Of a stretch of 64,000 bases of DNA, positions 1-11,898 are shown piece after piece; position 1 is the first letter of the stretch, and each line of letters opens with the position of its first letter. Made by a program: the position numbers and the translations under genes. The stretch covers positions 15,583,501-15,647,500 of the forward strand of contig NC_016131.3 in assembly GCF_000005505.3 (NCBI RefSeq), written 5' to 3'. The DNA is from Brachypodium distachyon (taxonomy: Eukaryota > Streptophyta > Magnoliopsida > Poales > Poaceae). The notes below the pieces were generated by a model, which ran no database searches, was not told the origin of the DNA, and was given only the letters and a program-made list of their open reading frames with translations.

Positions 1-40
1 CAGGGAAAACTGAAGCCAAAGTGGCATCTATAGAATTTGC
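1..40. repeat. Copy of an RH57 3'-flank segment
   Basis: The first 40 bases nearly match bases 11837-11876, just downstream of the RH57 stop codon; I count about four mismatches. The match ends abruptly after this point. It may be the edge of a duplicated RH57 3' region lying to the left of the window. Confidence 0.6.
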
Positions 41-155
41 ACGGTCAACGGACCCTCACATATCACCTACACCTACATAATTGCTAGTTGACAATGTTGA
101 ATTTTTTTTTTGCAACAATGATGTTGAATGTTGATGCTTCATCCTTCATGATCAA

Positions 156-3100
156 TCAGGGCACCCGACGCATTAATTCTTCTTTTGCTCTAGCCACGAG
201 ACTGGAGAGTGGTATGTCATGCTCCATGACTCCTGCATTCCCGAAGAAGAGCATGTAGTTTTCAACCGTTGAAGGCGTCTCTTCTACCATCAAGAGTGCT
301 TCCATCATCCAGCATTCACTGAGTTTTTTTGCATACCTAGAACTGTTGTGCAAGTCCATCATACATATGACTTGCTCCATAATCACCCTCCGGATCCCAG
401 GAAAATGAGCAGTGGGTTTCATATTTGCATTCAATGCCTTGACCAGCTTCTTCACAAATCTGTCCTGTACTTGACCATGCTCTAGTTCTCGAGAAAATTC
501 TTCAGGAAGAAAGATACATATTTGCGAACTAAGGCTAATAAGGATATCTATTTCTCCTGCCTCCTCGGTTTCAATTATTATTTCCAACACCTGTAGTGGA
601 AATAGCAATGTCATCTTCTGAACTGTGTGCAATATGCATAGAGTCATGCTTACTAAAGAATGGGTGTACATATGCGCCTCTAACATTGTAATGGAACATC
701 CAAACAAAGGAAAAAATTAGGTCATTTTTTTGGCAGGTGGTTAAGGGAAATAAAGATCACAGCTAGAGTGCAAATGATAAATTACATTGCACACCTCTAA
801 TGTTTTGAACATGTTGCTTGAATTAGCAGGGCTCACCTTTCGCACGAAATGAGATAGTTCTGCTAGGTCCGAATTGCTGAGCTTGGGTCGGGCATGCAGG
901 CACAGATTTCTCAAGATACTTGCAGCCACATATCTGTTGTACCTGTCATCTTGAATCATGGCGGTGAGTTTCTGAATGAATGCATACCCTGGTTCTTTCA
1001 ACATAACTGAGCAGTTATTAACACTCTCCATTGCCGAAAAGGCAAGTGCTTGACCAGAAATTATTTGTAGTGATCGATCTGAAGACGGTGCATGCCAGGC
1101 AAGAAATGCATGGAGCAACCTGCTAGTGATTTCCCCGATGCGTCCAATCTCCTGCCTTGTGTTGCGATCAACGGCAAGGTTTCTGAGGATCTCTGTTGCC
1201 AGCTTTCTCAGCTCTTGGGTGCCTTCAATGTCATCCAATACGTCTGCGAGGTTTTTCAACAGAAAGGGATGTTCTGTCATCTTCTTCCGTAGTGTTACAC
1301 CGATCTCTCCACCAGTGTTTGAGAGCCTCCTCATCAACTTTAGTGATGACTCTTTCAGTATTTTCTCCTGCGTCTTACTAGTATAGCCTATGATCTTTGA
1401 GATGAGGTCAGCTGTTCTGCTGATTTCCACACAATTACCAGGATCACAATCTGCAAGCATCTCAAGAATTGACATGCCAAGTACAGGGAGGAGGTACTGA
1501 TCTGTGCACGTCTCTTGAATTGAACAGTATTTTTTCATCCATTGCCAACATCCGAGTATCCTGGAATTCTCTCTGTTACTGGTGTGCAAAGATGGGTCTT
1601 GTCTATGCTCTTGGTTATCACCTGTATCTAGTATTGTGTCCCGTCTTCCGTCTTGGCTGTCATATGTGTACAGAAGTGGATTTTGTCTTTCCAGTCGGTT
1701 ATCAGTGCCCAGAAGTGAAGATATGTTCTGCATTGACCCATGGATCGCATCAACTTGGAGGGTCTTTGCAAGATCGTTGATGACCTTTGCAGAATATAAT
1801 CTGATTACTGCATCTTCTGGACTTGCCCAGCCCAATATGTTGATCAATGTGTGTACTGTCTTTGTGGAGGTGCTGAGTCTCGAGAGGAGTAACGTCTTGG
1901 AAGGTTCCCTTTGCAGAAAACTGTGCAGCATCCGAACCCCACAGAGCTGATTGCCGTCTGAGGTTGAGTTTGTGAGATCCATGGCGAAGCTGGTCAGTTG
2001 CATGATCCTTGGAGCAAGCACACCCCGTGCAATGTATTGCTCAAAGATATAAGAGTAGTACATGTCGATGCATTTCTCGCCCCACCAATTTCGGAGCCCA
2101 CTCCGATGGACCAATAATTTCCGAGGAATGGATGAAAAGATCTCAGCAATGCAGGCCACAATGCAGAGTGCCCCTTCGAGCAGCACCATTATATAGAAAA
2201 GACGTCGCGATAAAATGAAATTCTTCTGGGTATCTTCTGAAGTACCAGTAGCAAAGTTGCTCTTTCCATATTGAATTTTTACCAGGGCCAGCAGTCCGAG
2301 CACAACACGTGCACAAGCTGCCGGTATCTGCAGGTTGCCAAACGACTCTATCACCAAAGCATAGAAGAGGAAAATGGCCATGAAGTATCCAGGGTTTTCA
2401 GATATGTTCCACAAAATGACTATTGCAGCGAACATGAGGATGATCAGTATTGCTGGACGCATGCATAGCACTTTGCGGCCAGTAGGACTGTTCACTAGCA
2501 TGGTGATCCTTCGAAACTTCAACTTGCTGATTGTGACTACAAGCGCTGCTGCTAGAAGAGGTATGAAAAAGATTCTTGGCATATGCAACTTGCCTTTGGG
2601 AATTGCTGTTTCCAGGTACAGACAGGGGCCTAGCAATAGGATTGCAAACAGTGGGCTCCATACCAATTCAGCGCGGCGGCGTGGATTCCAAAACAGGTTC
2701 AGAGCCACTGGAGACAGAAGCTTGACGATGATAAACAGGTAGATGGTTACAGCCAGGATTTGGAACTGTATGGTCTGCATAATACTGACGGCGGCGCTGT
2801 TCACTTTGAAGTGCTGTGAAGCTGCTGCTACTGCTGCATTCCAACGAGGGCCGAAAACCACTAAGGCGACACCGTTCTTGTATTTTGCCGTGAGGAATAC
2901 TAGAACATCGATGATGCATATGATCCGAAACAACCTGTTCATGCGAGGAAACCTGAAAGCATCCCTGGTGCGGAAGAAGAATTGGCACTCCATTCTGGTG
3001 TTCTGACTGAATATCCTGCAGCATGCACCCATGGTGTCATTAAACAAAAAGGAACACCAAATGTGATACATCATGCATGAGTAGCAAGACCATAATGTTT

Positions 3101-3845
3101 GTATTGAGTACATATTTTTCCCAAAAAAATATGCTAGGTTGACATGGCTGTCAATGTGCTGGTGTGTAGAGTGATGGGACATGTCATGTAAGTCAGCACT
3201 CAGCAGTACATATCCACTTGGCCACTTGGGATAGAGCTAAGGGGAACTACTTTCGAAGTGCAAGGATGAAAAATGAACTTCTGGTTCATAGTTGAAAAGT
3301 TTAATTATTTTTTTAATAATCTAGCTCCTTCAACCATTTATTTCCTATTTACCGTTTGGCTAAAGCAACCTTGTTATGTTTCTGCGGCTATTGTTTCAAA
3401 ACACAATATAATACAACATGTACATTTTGCTATTTATGAGATGGTCAAACTTAGCACAGCAGAGTTCACCGACCCTATTGACTGAGCTTATATCAGCGTT
3501 ACAGTAGTACTGGCTCTTTTGACATGGAAAAGAGATGCATTATAGTTACGCTGGCTCTTTGGAAGGGGAAGAGTTCCAGCGTTGGCACCTTGCTGCTTCT
3601 AGGAAGACGAGGAAGGTTGCGCAGATGAAGTCCGAGCTCTTGAGCATGGTGGAGAAGCCGCCAAGCAGGACGACGGTGGCCCAGGTGAAGGCCAGCGTGC
3701 CGAAGCCGTTGCCAGCTCTCTCCAGGAACGCCACAACACGGACAAAGCGGTTCAGGAACTCCTCAGGCGCCGCCTCCGCGGTGCGTCCTTCTTCCTCTTC
3801 CTCGGCGACAGGCATTCGGACGAGGCTGTCGCTCCGGCTTGCCAT
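156..3845 (-). CDS. BLE2-like multi-pass membrane protein with armadillo-type C-terminal half
   Basis: Three exons: 3589-3845, 837-3015 and 156-590. All splice sites are GT/AG, the phases agree, and the product is 956 aa. The N-terminal half has a short acidic cytosolic start and about eight hydrophobic segments, the first near residues 45-75 (ending WATVVLLGG). The segment LFRIICIIDVLVFL and a motif read across the exon 1/2 junction (FLEAARIFSQNTRMECQFFF) are typical of the grass BLE2-like family. The C-terminal half, from about residue 430, is alpha-helical with ARM-like repeats such as ATEILRNLAVD and ASILRNLCLHA. Rice BLE2 was described as a brassinolide-enhanced membrane protein promoting growth; biochemical activity is unknown. 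The length fits the family and no lesion was seen. The start is the first ATG in the conserved first exon. The family call is confident; the physiological role here is inferred. Confidence 0.85.
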
Positions 3846-4140
3846 TAGTTTCTTCTGCTCGATCGATCACGTACACAGCTCCTGCAGCTAGCCTTTCATG
3901 TTATATATATCATCCCATATTCTTGGCCTGTTAATTAAAGGTCCCATACCACATGCGCACACGTCAAACGATGGCAGCAAACTTTTGGTAATATAATTGA
4001 GTTAGGCATGCATGGTTATGGCATGTAGTAGGACGCGGACTGCAAGGCAATCACAGTACTATACTTACTTTCCCATGGCTTTTAGCCTTTAGGACCTCTG
4101 GAGTCTCGACGGATGATTAGACTATCTTAGAACGGAACCG

Positions 4141-4233
4141 GGCACGAAGCTGCACATATGTCGACTTTCCCCAAGGATAGACAGTAAAATATCGTTCCAT
4201 CAGCATGCTGAGCCTATCTTCACCCTCCGATTG
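4141..4233 (-). pseudogene. F-box exon remnant
   Basis: After a possible acceptor (CGCAG) the minus strand can be read as a degraded F-box start, with an ILLSIL core followed by a GKVDI-like stretch. Keeping the homology needs frame changes. The same segment, in better shape, occurs at 8917-8993 in the neighbouring F-box/LRR pseudogene. No leucine-rich exons follow toward 3.9 kb. A GC-rich stretch with an ATG at about 4729 on the minus strand could be its old first exon. I read this as a second, older relic of a tandem F-box pair. Confidence 0.6.
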
Positions 4234-4602
4234 CTGCGACAAAACAGACCATTCAGTGAGCGGACAACTAATTAATTAAGTTCCAAAATTCCGTTCGCGC
4301 AACTACGGAGCAGCAATGCTATGGCACATGATGCACGCTCACGCTAATGCAGAACAAAGTGAAGGAACTTGCCTAGTCAATGAACACTTAAGACACACGA
4401 GGGGGGAACTGAGGCTTCTGGGTGGGTTGGACAAAGAAGCAAACACCTCGTCTGCGGAACGCTACGATGCCCCCACAGTACATGCAATGGCTCCATCCAT
4501 TGGATGAATCACCATTGCTGAAAAACTTTCTCAAGACTCAACCGACTGGCAATAAATGGCAACCAAAAATTCCCTTCCCTCAAGTTGAAGAAAAATCTGT
4601 GC

Positions 4603-4604
<2 letters not shown>

Positions 4605-4634
<30 letters not shown>
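4605..4634. repeat. (AT)15 microsatellite
   Basis: An uninterrupted 30-base AT dinucleotide run in the spacer between the BLE2-like gene and the F-box pseudogene. It is likely length-polymorphic. Apart from this run and the F-box remnant, 3846-5558 shows nothing I can support as a gene. Confidence 0.95.
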
Positions 4635-4638
<4 letters not shown>

Positions 4639-5558
4639 TTTTCATAACTCGACGGGGACGCGATGGCCGTTGGAACTCGCCGCCGAGGAGTACTGCAGAT
4701 AGGGTTAGGACGGGTCGTGTCCATCGAGGACGAGGGGAGGAGTGGCACTGGCAGGAGGCGGGCCGCGAAGCAGCTGGCCTGATCGAGGGTTTTAGCGGCA
4801 GAGGAGAACAAGGTGGGGCGCTGTAATGGCGGCAAGGCAGTCGTCGGCGAGCCGGCGCGGCGTTGAAAGGGGAAGAAGAGCCAAAGAGCTAGGATTCCGT
4901 GTCCCAACCTGTCAGCGAAAGACCCGCTTCCAAGTTCCAAGTTCCAACGTGTCTCTGTGACCCACCTGTCAGCGAATATCTTCCTAAACACGCTGGGAGC
5001 CTGGGAGCCTGTCAATGGGGTAGCTAGAATTTCTTAAAGCTCTGAACAAAGACCACGCAGTTATATTACGCTCCGCAGAACATTAATTATCTTGATCTAA
5101 ACAGGGAACGAAGTGCTCTCTCTAACAATGTTGGCAATATATATTGCTGCTCATCAAACGATTTGCAACTGTTGTTCAAACCTACATGATGTGTTGAATT
5201 GATGCTCACGCTTTGTTGTTCCTCTTGGCAATATACAACTTCGATCGAAGCTTAATTAAACAAATAAAATTCAATACCACCAGGAACGACCATCCTCTGA
5301 ACAGTTCTTCAAAATTGAGCTGTGTCTTCACAGCACTGTTTTTGTAACTCAATGATTTCTGGAATCTCGCGGATCTCAGAACCCTACCGAAACAGCAACA
5401 CTTGAATCAAAATATGAATAAAGGTGTAGCAAAAATAGAGTCCATCAGAAATAATCCAGATACAAGACAAGCTAGTACAAATTCACAACACTTATTTTGG
5501 GACGGAGGGAGTAGCAAATTAGAGTCCATGTAATACTCAATGCTCCATAATAAGCTTT

Positions 5559-8500
5559 CTAAGTCTCAGAAATTATCTGGGCAGGGGAGAAGACTCCAAA
5601 TCTGATTAAGTTTACTACAATGTCTTGCTCGTCTTTATTAATCGGAAACATGCAATCCGTTGAAGAACGAGGAGGAAAAGTGCCCATCGCCTCACAGTCC
5701 TCGCAAGGATCATCGTATTTCAGAACAACTGCAGCCATGTTGGGAGCTCGCTCCATCACAGCTTTTATAAATAGTAATTGTTGTTCTAGTGGCCTAAAGC
5801 CAATAATCTGGAGCTCTTTCAAACTGGAGTTATTGGACCTTGCCAACTTAGCCAAGTCCCATGAGGGATTTGCTCTTTCGTGACGGATTGTCCTTCTTTC
5901 GTTAATCTGGCATGGATGCTCCCATACCTATATTAAACAAAAATATCCAGATATTGAGTACAAAAATGGAAGTGTTTATCCCAAATGATTGAGAACTTGC
6001 ACCAAAGTTCATTCACAGAAAGAACATCAAACTAAAAGTAATGATGAAAAGCAAAGGAATGAATTACCTCAATATCAAATATCTCAAGGGATGGTGCAGC
6101 TTCAAGAAGGACAATTGTCCATAATAAATCTAATTGAGCAAAGATACCATATATAGATAGCCTCCTTAGAGTGTTGAATCCATTGCAGAGTTGCTTTCCT
6201 TCTGCTTGTATCCAAAGCTTTCGAAAAGAGAGGGCAAAAACATGAGCAAAAATGATCACTGTTTTTCATGCAAACAGGTTACCATGCTCAGCAAGAAAAT
6301 AACAATAAATAGTATGTTCACACAAATGTATTATGGGTTAAGCCTTTCCTTACTAGCTAGATGCCTACACACAATCAAAACAAACAAGCATAAATGTTTT
6401 ATTTATAACAAAATCAAGGCATGCCCAGCAGAAGCAAGAATGATATCTGTTCCAATCATGTAAAATGCTTATCTAGCACATAACAGCCATAACAGTGATA
6501 ATAGTACTCTATTGAAAATTGCCATGGACTTACCATTTCTCCTTGGAAATCCAATTTTAAAGTTTGTAGGTTTGTGGTGCCCCTTAGAACGTCACTTAAC
6601 ATAAATCCTTTATGCTCTTTTGTTGTGGGACATGTGAGGTTTAAGTCCTTGAGAGATGGGACAACATCAAATGATAGGGGGGCATGCGGACATTCCCAAG
6701 TTTCCAACATAGCCGCTCTAGTTTTGGAAGGCCGAGTATGTCAAGCCCACCAAAGCAGCAGTAGTCGAGTTCAAGAACAGTGAGTTTTGAGTCTGGTGCA
6801 TCGATCTTCCACACCTTGTGCAACCCCACATCACAGTTGGAGAGTATCAGATGCCGGAGTTGCTTGCAGCAGACAAATAGGTGATGGTGCATGTCCCATT
6901 CAGCAAAGCACAAATTGTATAGAGATAGTTTGGTGACGCAATGAAGCACGCTAGGATAGGCAGTGAAAAAGCCATTCACGACAACAGCTTGTTGTAGCAT
7001 TTGTTCGTCGGTGCAGTCTGCAATCTCCTTCTCGTCTAGAATAGCAAGGTCTAAATCTTTTAAAATCCCCGTGTCAACTGTTTCGCTGACTAGAGGACCA
7101 ATATTGCATGAATAATTATTGATCAAGTAGAGCTTGAGCTGCAACTTTGTGATGGCACCTTGGGTCCTAGGAATAGCCAAGAAGCTCTCGGTAGCTCTTG
7201 TAAGAGATGACATTGCTTGATCCATGTGGGCAGCCTCGATGGGGTTCGGCTGTGGGACAGGTAGGAAATCCTTCACATCGAAAGTGAGCTCCTGCAGCTA
7301 TACTCCGATAGCTTTCCAAACAAACCCAGAGCTCGCGTCGCTCTCGGTGACGGCTCGGGCGAAACCCTAGCCGCCGCCGTCCCCGCCCACCCAGGTCCTC
7401 CTCTCCCCTCGCCGTCGCCGGAGGAAGCCGCCGGCGGCGGGGCTTTTCCCGATGCAGTGGCGGCAGATCTCGAGGTGCGCGGCGGTTTGCTCCGGCAGCG
7501 GCGGGCGGCGCGGCGCTGGCGTGCTTCGGCGGCAGTTGGTGGCACGGCACGAGGCGGCGGATGGGCGCAGAGGGCTGGCGCGCGCGGTCGCCGGCGGCGG
7601 GGGCGGCTCTTTCGACGGCCCGGCGCCGCGACGGCAGATGGTGAGGCTGGGCGCTGCTGCTGCCCGTTGTGGCTACCGTCGGGCGTGCTTGCAGCGGCGG
7701 CGGCCGGTGGCAGGAAGACATTGCGGTGGCGGCCAGGTGGGCCTCTTCTTAGTTTGGGCCGATGAGAGCCAGATCTAGTCCGGATGGGTCTGTTGTGGCT
7801 GGTGGCGGCTTCGCGTCCCTGCGGTGGCCGGCAACGTCGCTCTCCGAACGGCAGCGATGGGCTTGGTGGGCTACAGCAGCGACTGGTCGGCCTCGGCTCC
7901 TTCGTTGTTGCTTGCAGTTTGGTGGCTGGCTGGTATTTGGGTGGTGGAAGGTGCATCAACATCGTGCGGAAGCTTTCTCTGGTCGCAAGCCAGAGCCGGC
8001 GACGGTGACGCCTGTGGGCGTCGTTTCCTTCTTGAAGACGTTGCTGTGATGTGGTGTTTCTTCGCTTATCCTGTGGGTCGTGCTCCGAGGGAAACCTAAG
8101 GTTCAGTCGTGGACCGGAAGATGACGACGCCCCGCGCCGTTCCCCTCCTTGGAGGCATTGTCTTTGGAGCCGACGCTGGCTGGAGGGAGTTGTGGTTGCT
8201 GGTTGTGCCGTGTGGGTGTCCGTTAGCGGCTTTTGTGGCAGCGACGACGGTGTTGAGTAGAAGTTGGGCTGCGGCGATGGTTTTGTTAGTCGGTCTTCCG
8301 ACGTGTCCGTTGGCTTTCCAAGTTTGGTTTTGCTTCGTTGTTGGGGAGTCGGAGTCGCCAGCTCAGAGGAGTGATGTGTGATGACGTTGACTTGGTGCGA
8401 GGTGGTCCGATCTCTGGGATTCTTGTTCGGCGCAAGCCTTGCATATTGCTCCTCAGAAGCTCAGCATCAGAATCGGCGTCTTTTGTTCGCTAGCGAGGGT

Positions 8501-8993
8501 GGCCAGTTGTTTGGCATGGGCCGATGTGAGCTTGCGACCTGCTGAGAGGTCTCCGTTCTTGGACGTTGGTGGAGGAAGTCGGAGTCACCAGCTCAGGTGG
8601 AGTGTTTGTGTGATGACGATGCCTTCTGCGTGCAACCTCGACGGCGATCTTCTTTGGACAGCGTGCGTGGAGTGAGTGTGGGTGGCCAGATCGGTCAGTG
8701 TGATCCTTAGTGCGGTCGTGTTCCACGACGGTGCTATGGACATTTGTTACGGTTTTTGCCCGCTTTTCCGTTAATTAACTGGGCAATTCTATTCTTAATC
8801 AATGGATGGATTGAGTCCTCGGACTCCGGTTCAAAAAAAAAAGTGAGCTCTTGGAGCAACCATGGAAGATATTTCCACCGCGTTGACAGGACACTTGTCC
8901 CTGCAGCTCAGCTGTAGTTATGTCCACTCTCCGCAAGATAGACAGTAAAATATCATCCTTTAGTATGCTGAGCCCATCTTCATCCTCTACTAT
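5559..8993 (-). pseudogene. F-box/LRR (FBD-like) pseudogene split by a retroposon
   Basis: The leucine-rich and C-terminal part is nearly intact in three exons: 6534-7291, 6068-6217 and 5559-5927. Landmarks are ITKLQLKLYLIN, LYNLCFAEWDMH and GFRPLEQQLLFIKAVMERAP. The F-box part lies at 8851-8993 and contains DDILLSILRRVDITTA. Grass F-box/LRR proteins of this class act as substrate receptors of SCF ubiquitin ligases. Three lesions are visible. A 5-base tandem duplication (AGCTG twice, near 8904-8913) shifts the frame inside the F-box. A retroposon with an 11-base target duplication sits in the coding exon at 7292-8839. One base is missing near 6712, so the reading moves between frames in the leucine-rich part. 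Removing the insert joins the two halves in the correct frame, which shows that they were one exon. A functional protein is very unlikely. Confidence 0.85.
7292..8839 (+). mobile_element. Non-LTR retroposon 1, inserted in the F-box gene
   Basis: The 1.55-kb insert ends in a short poly(A) run (8833-8839) and is flanked by the direct repeat AAAGTGAGCTC at 7281-7291 and 8840-8850. This is the hallmark of target-primed reverse transcription. The body is GC-rich and gene-like near its 5' end (GCGAAACCCTAGCCGCCGCC) but carries no reverse transcriptase or endonuclease. The open frames inside (about 70-230 codons) are low-complexity and unconvincing. It is probably a non-autonomous element moved by LINE machinery, or a retrocopied transcript. 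Confidence 0.85.
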
Positions 8994-9093
8994 CTAGAGA
9001 AGGGCGAAAAAGATCATCAATTTACGCAGTGAGGAATTAGTAAATTAAAAACTTGCAATGTTGAATGGAACAAAAATATAGTTATATGGTTCT

Positions 9094-10907
9094 TTTTTGA
9101 GAAAACGCAAAGCTTGCGCCTCGATGCATTGATAGAAAGAATGTATTTACAAGCCCAAGAATAGGCCAACACAACTAATCACTCAAAACAAGAACACGAC
9201 CAACGACCGCTAGACTACCATTACAAGCAACGCCACCAAACAACCCTAGGCCTAAATGGCAAAACACAAAAGTACAGGATAGCGAAGAAGGCGCCGCGGC
9301 CCGCCGGCCTCGCAGAACTCGAAGACAAGCCCGTGAGGCGTCTCGTCAAGTACAGAAGCCTTAGGCCACCTATCGCCGCGCTCGTCCCGACCATTGCGTC
9401 ACCATATTTCACTGCTCCCCTATTGGTCGTAACAAAGGCCCAGCTTCGTCCGTCGAAACCTGTCGAGTGCACCCATGTGACCAAGATGCCGCAGCACGGG
9501 ATCCTCCGCTAACCACTATCCTTGCCGTCCAAAATGACGCACTTACACGATGCCAGTGTGCCCAAGACCTACTCGCTAGAGCCAAGGCAGATGCCACAGG
9601 AACATACTCCAACCAAGGGTTATCCTCCAAGAACAACGCCTCCAACAAGGGAGCGACGTCAACAACGTCGCCGTCGTCCGATCTGGCAAGCCAAATCTGG
9701 GTTTTCACCCGAAGGATTGGACCACAGTCCACAGGGCATGGAGGTTAGCTGGGGCTCCTCGACGACGCCACCAACGACGCCCGAGAGCGTCGCCATCTTC
9801 GGCACCGATAGAGATCAGGCAAGGCTTTCGCCCGGAGCGCCACGAGCAAAACAAATGTAACCACGGCAACCCGCAAAGGAACAGCAGCCAAGTCTAAGCA
9901 ACGCCGACAACCGCACTAGTGCAAGAACCTTGGATGACCCACCGTCCCGCCTTCAGAGGCCACCACACGCCGCACAACTTGGTGCACGCACCGGCCAAGG
10001 TGTTGGTATTGTGGCCCAAACGGCCTGTGCACAGATTAACCCATGCCCGCGGCGAAGACGCCTAGATCTGCAGTTAGAAGACAGTGCACACGACGACACC
10101 CCAAGCTAGAGCCAAACCACGAGGTACCGCCAGATGGGCGCAAAGGTGCGCGTCACACAACTTGCCACGCAGCGTCGGCGACCACATCAGGCCACAAACC
10201 AACACCCGCCTCCCTCCGGGCACCGGCCAACCACGTGTGGCCAGCCAAGCTGGTCAACACGCACAAGCACGCCTCCTGGGCCATCTCCCGAACAGCCCGC
10301 AACCTCCAAACACACCCTCCCAAGCGCGGCCTGCCGCCCAGCAATCAGCAGCAACATACCAGCATCCACATCGCAACGACGGCAGCGGTATAACAGTGCC
10401 GCCGACCCGTCGGAGAGAGCGTCACGTTGGGCGCGCTGTCCAACCGACAACGCAGCACCAGCAGGGGCGGCACTCCAGGACTGAATCGCCGGCCGCAGCA
10501 GAAGAAGGCCCCACCGGCGCACCACCAGCAGCAGCACCGCGCGCCTGGGCCGTGGGCCGGAATCGACAACAGCGCGCCTGCCCTCGCCGCAATGGGTCGC
10601 CGCTCGACGACGCGAGGCACCGCCGCACGCCCGGCCCTTGTCGCCGGAACCTGCCGCCGCACGTGACCCGCCGCATCGGGCCACCGCGAGCCGGATCTCC
10701 GCCGCGCGCCTGGCCCTTGTCGCCGGAACTGCCGCCGCATGCCGCGCGAGAGAGAGAGGGGTGGGAAGAGGACGACCGGATGGGAGGGCAGCGGCTGGAA
10801 GGCCCGGCGGCAGGGAGAGAGAGGCGGAGAAAGTGAGGTTGGAGGTGGCGGCGGGGTATCGCCCCGTGGGTCGAGCGACTCGCGGGGCGCTAGGGTTTTA
10901 CCCATCA
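9094..10907 (-). mobile_element. Non-LTR retroposon 2, upstream of the F-box exon
   Basis: The 1.8-kb insert is flanked by the 13-base repeat GTTATATGGTTCT at 9081-9093 and 10908-10920. On the minus strand it starts with a GC-rich body containing AAAACCCTAGCGCC. It ends with a plant-LINE-like tail (GCGCAAGCTTTGCGTTTTCT) followed by A residues. No reverse transcriptase was seen. Open frames of up to 250 codons (10084-10836, plus strand) are Arg/Pro/Ala-rich and look like GC-bias artefacts. It landed in what was the intron or 5' region of the F-box gene. Confidence 0.85.
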
Positions 10908-10920
10908 GTTATATGGTTCT

Positions 10921-11836
10921 CAAAAAATAGTTACAGCATATGAAGCGACTACAGTTGTACCTATCTAGCTAGAACACTACACTGCATTATGTGTTCTTCA
11001 CAAACTTTGCTTGTTTCTGCTATGTATTAACCATACACTTTGTTTCAGAGCACACTACGATCCAAAAACAAATATTCCATGTGTTCCCTCTCAAACCTCA
11101 GGTGTATATTAAAAAAAAAAACAGAACATGAACAGGGAGTCAGGGAGTCACATATGAAGAGGAAAAGACTCACATCGACGTGTCCATTATTTAGGTCCAC
11201 GAATAATCCAACCAGCCTCGATCACCACCGAAGCGATGAATTGATTATTGCAGAAACAACCAAACCACAATCACGACGGGCGAAGAATTCCAGGAAAAAC
11301 CAAGGCTCTATCACCACCGGAGGGATTGAAGTTCAGGCTTGGAACCCACCGGAAGCAAAGCAGAGGAGTGTAGAGGACATATGTATAGATGTTTAAAATG
11401 GGCCGGGCCAGGCCGTGCTTTATCTGTGACCCGTTTAGCGAAGGTTGACAAGATTGAGAGCCGACTCAGGCGAGCCCGCCTTCCTGTTCTCCGGGAGCCC
11501 GGAGCCGGGGAAGAAGTAGCGGAGGAGCATCGCAAGGTCGAGAATCCTTGCTCGGAGAAGATGCAACGGAGTTACGGAGACCACTGGCAAGCAATGAAGC
11601 AAAATTACTACGTACAAGGATGAAGCTGGCTTTGGCAGTTTTACGTGACATCCAAATCTGAAATAACTCAAAAATCTGATACAGTTTGTACCGACGAGAC
11701 TTCAGAAGCAGCCTACTTTGTCAACTAATTCACTGAAACTGTTGCAAATGGAGAAAGCACTTATGCTCATATGCATATGCCCATCTCAGGTTTTAGTGGA
11801 ATACAAGCTGAATGATACACACACCAGGCATTCCAT
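10921..11836. other. Spacer between the F-box locus and RH57
   Basis: This holds the displaced 5' flank of the F-box pseudogene and, toward its right end, the probable 3'-UTR of RH57. A GC-rich patch at 11400-11560 is open in several frames but matches no protein I recognise. Confidence 0.5.
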
Positions 11837-11898
11837 CAGGGAAAACTGAAGCCAAAGTGCCATCTACAAAAATGTGCTACGGCTACAAAAGCACTCTC

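Noticed and set aside
4509..5015. 168-codon minus-strand frame over the (AT)15 region
   Set aside because: It runs through the microsatellite and a GC-rich leader, shows an alternating Tyr/Ile run from the repeat, and matches no family.
7273..7962. 229-codon and overlapping frames in retroposon 1
   Set aside because: Arg/Pro/Ala-rich frames are open on both strands at once, as expected from GC bias; no domain seen.
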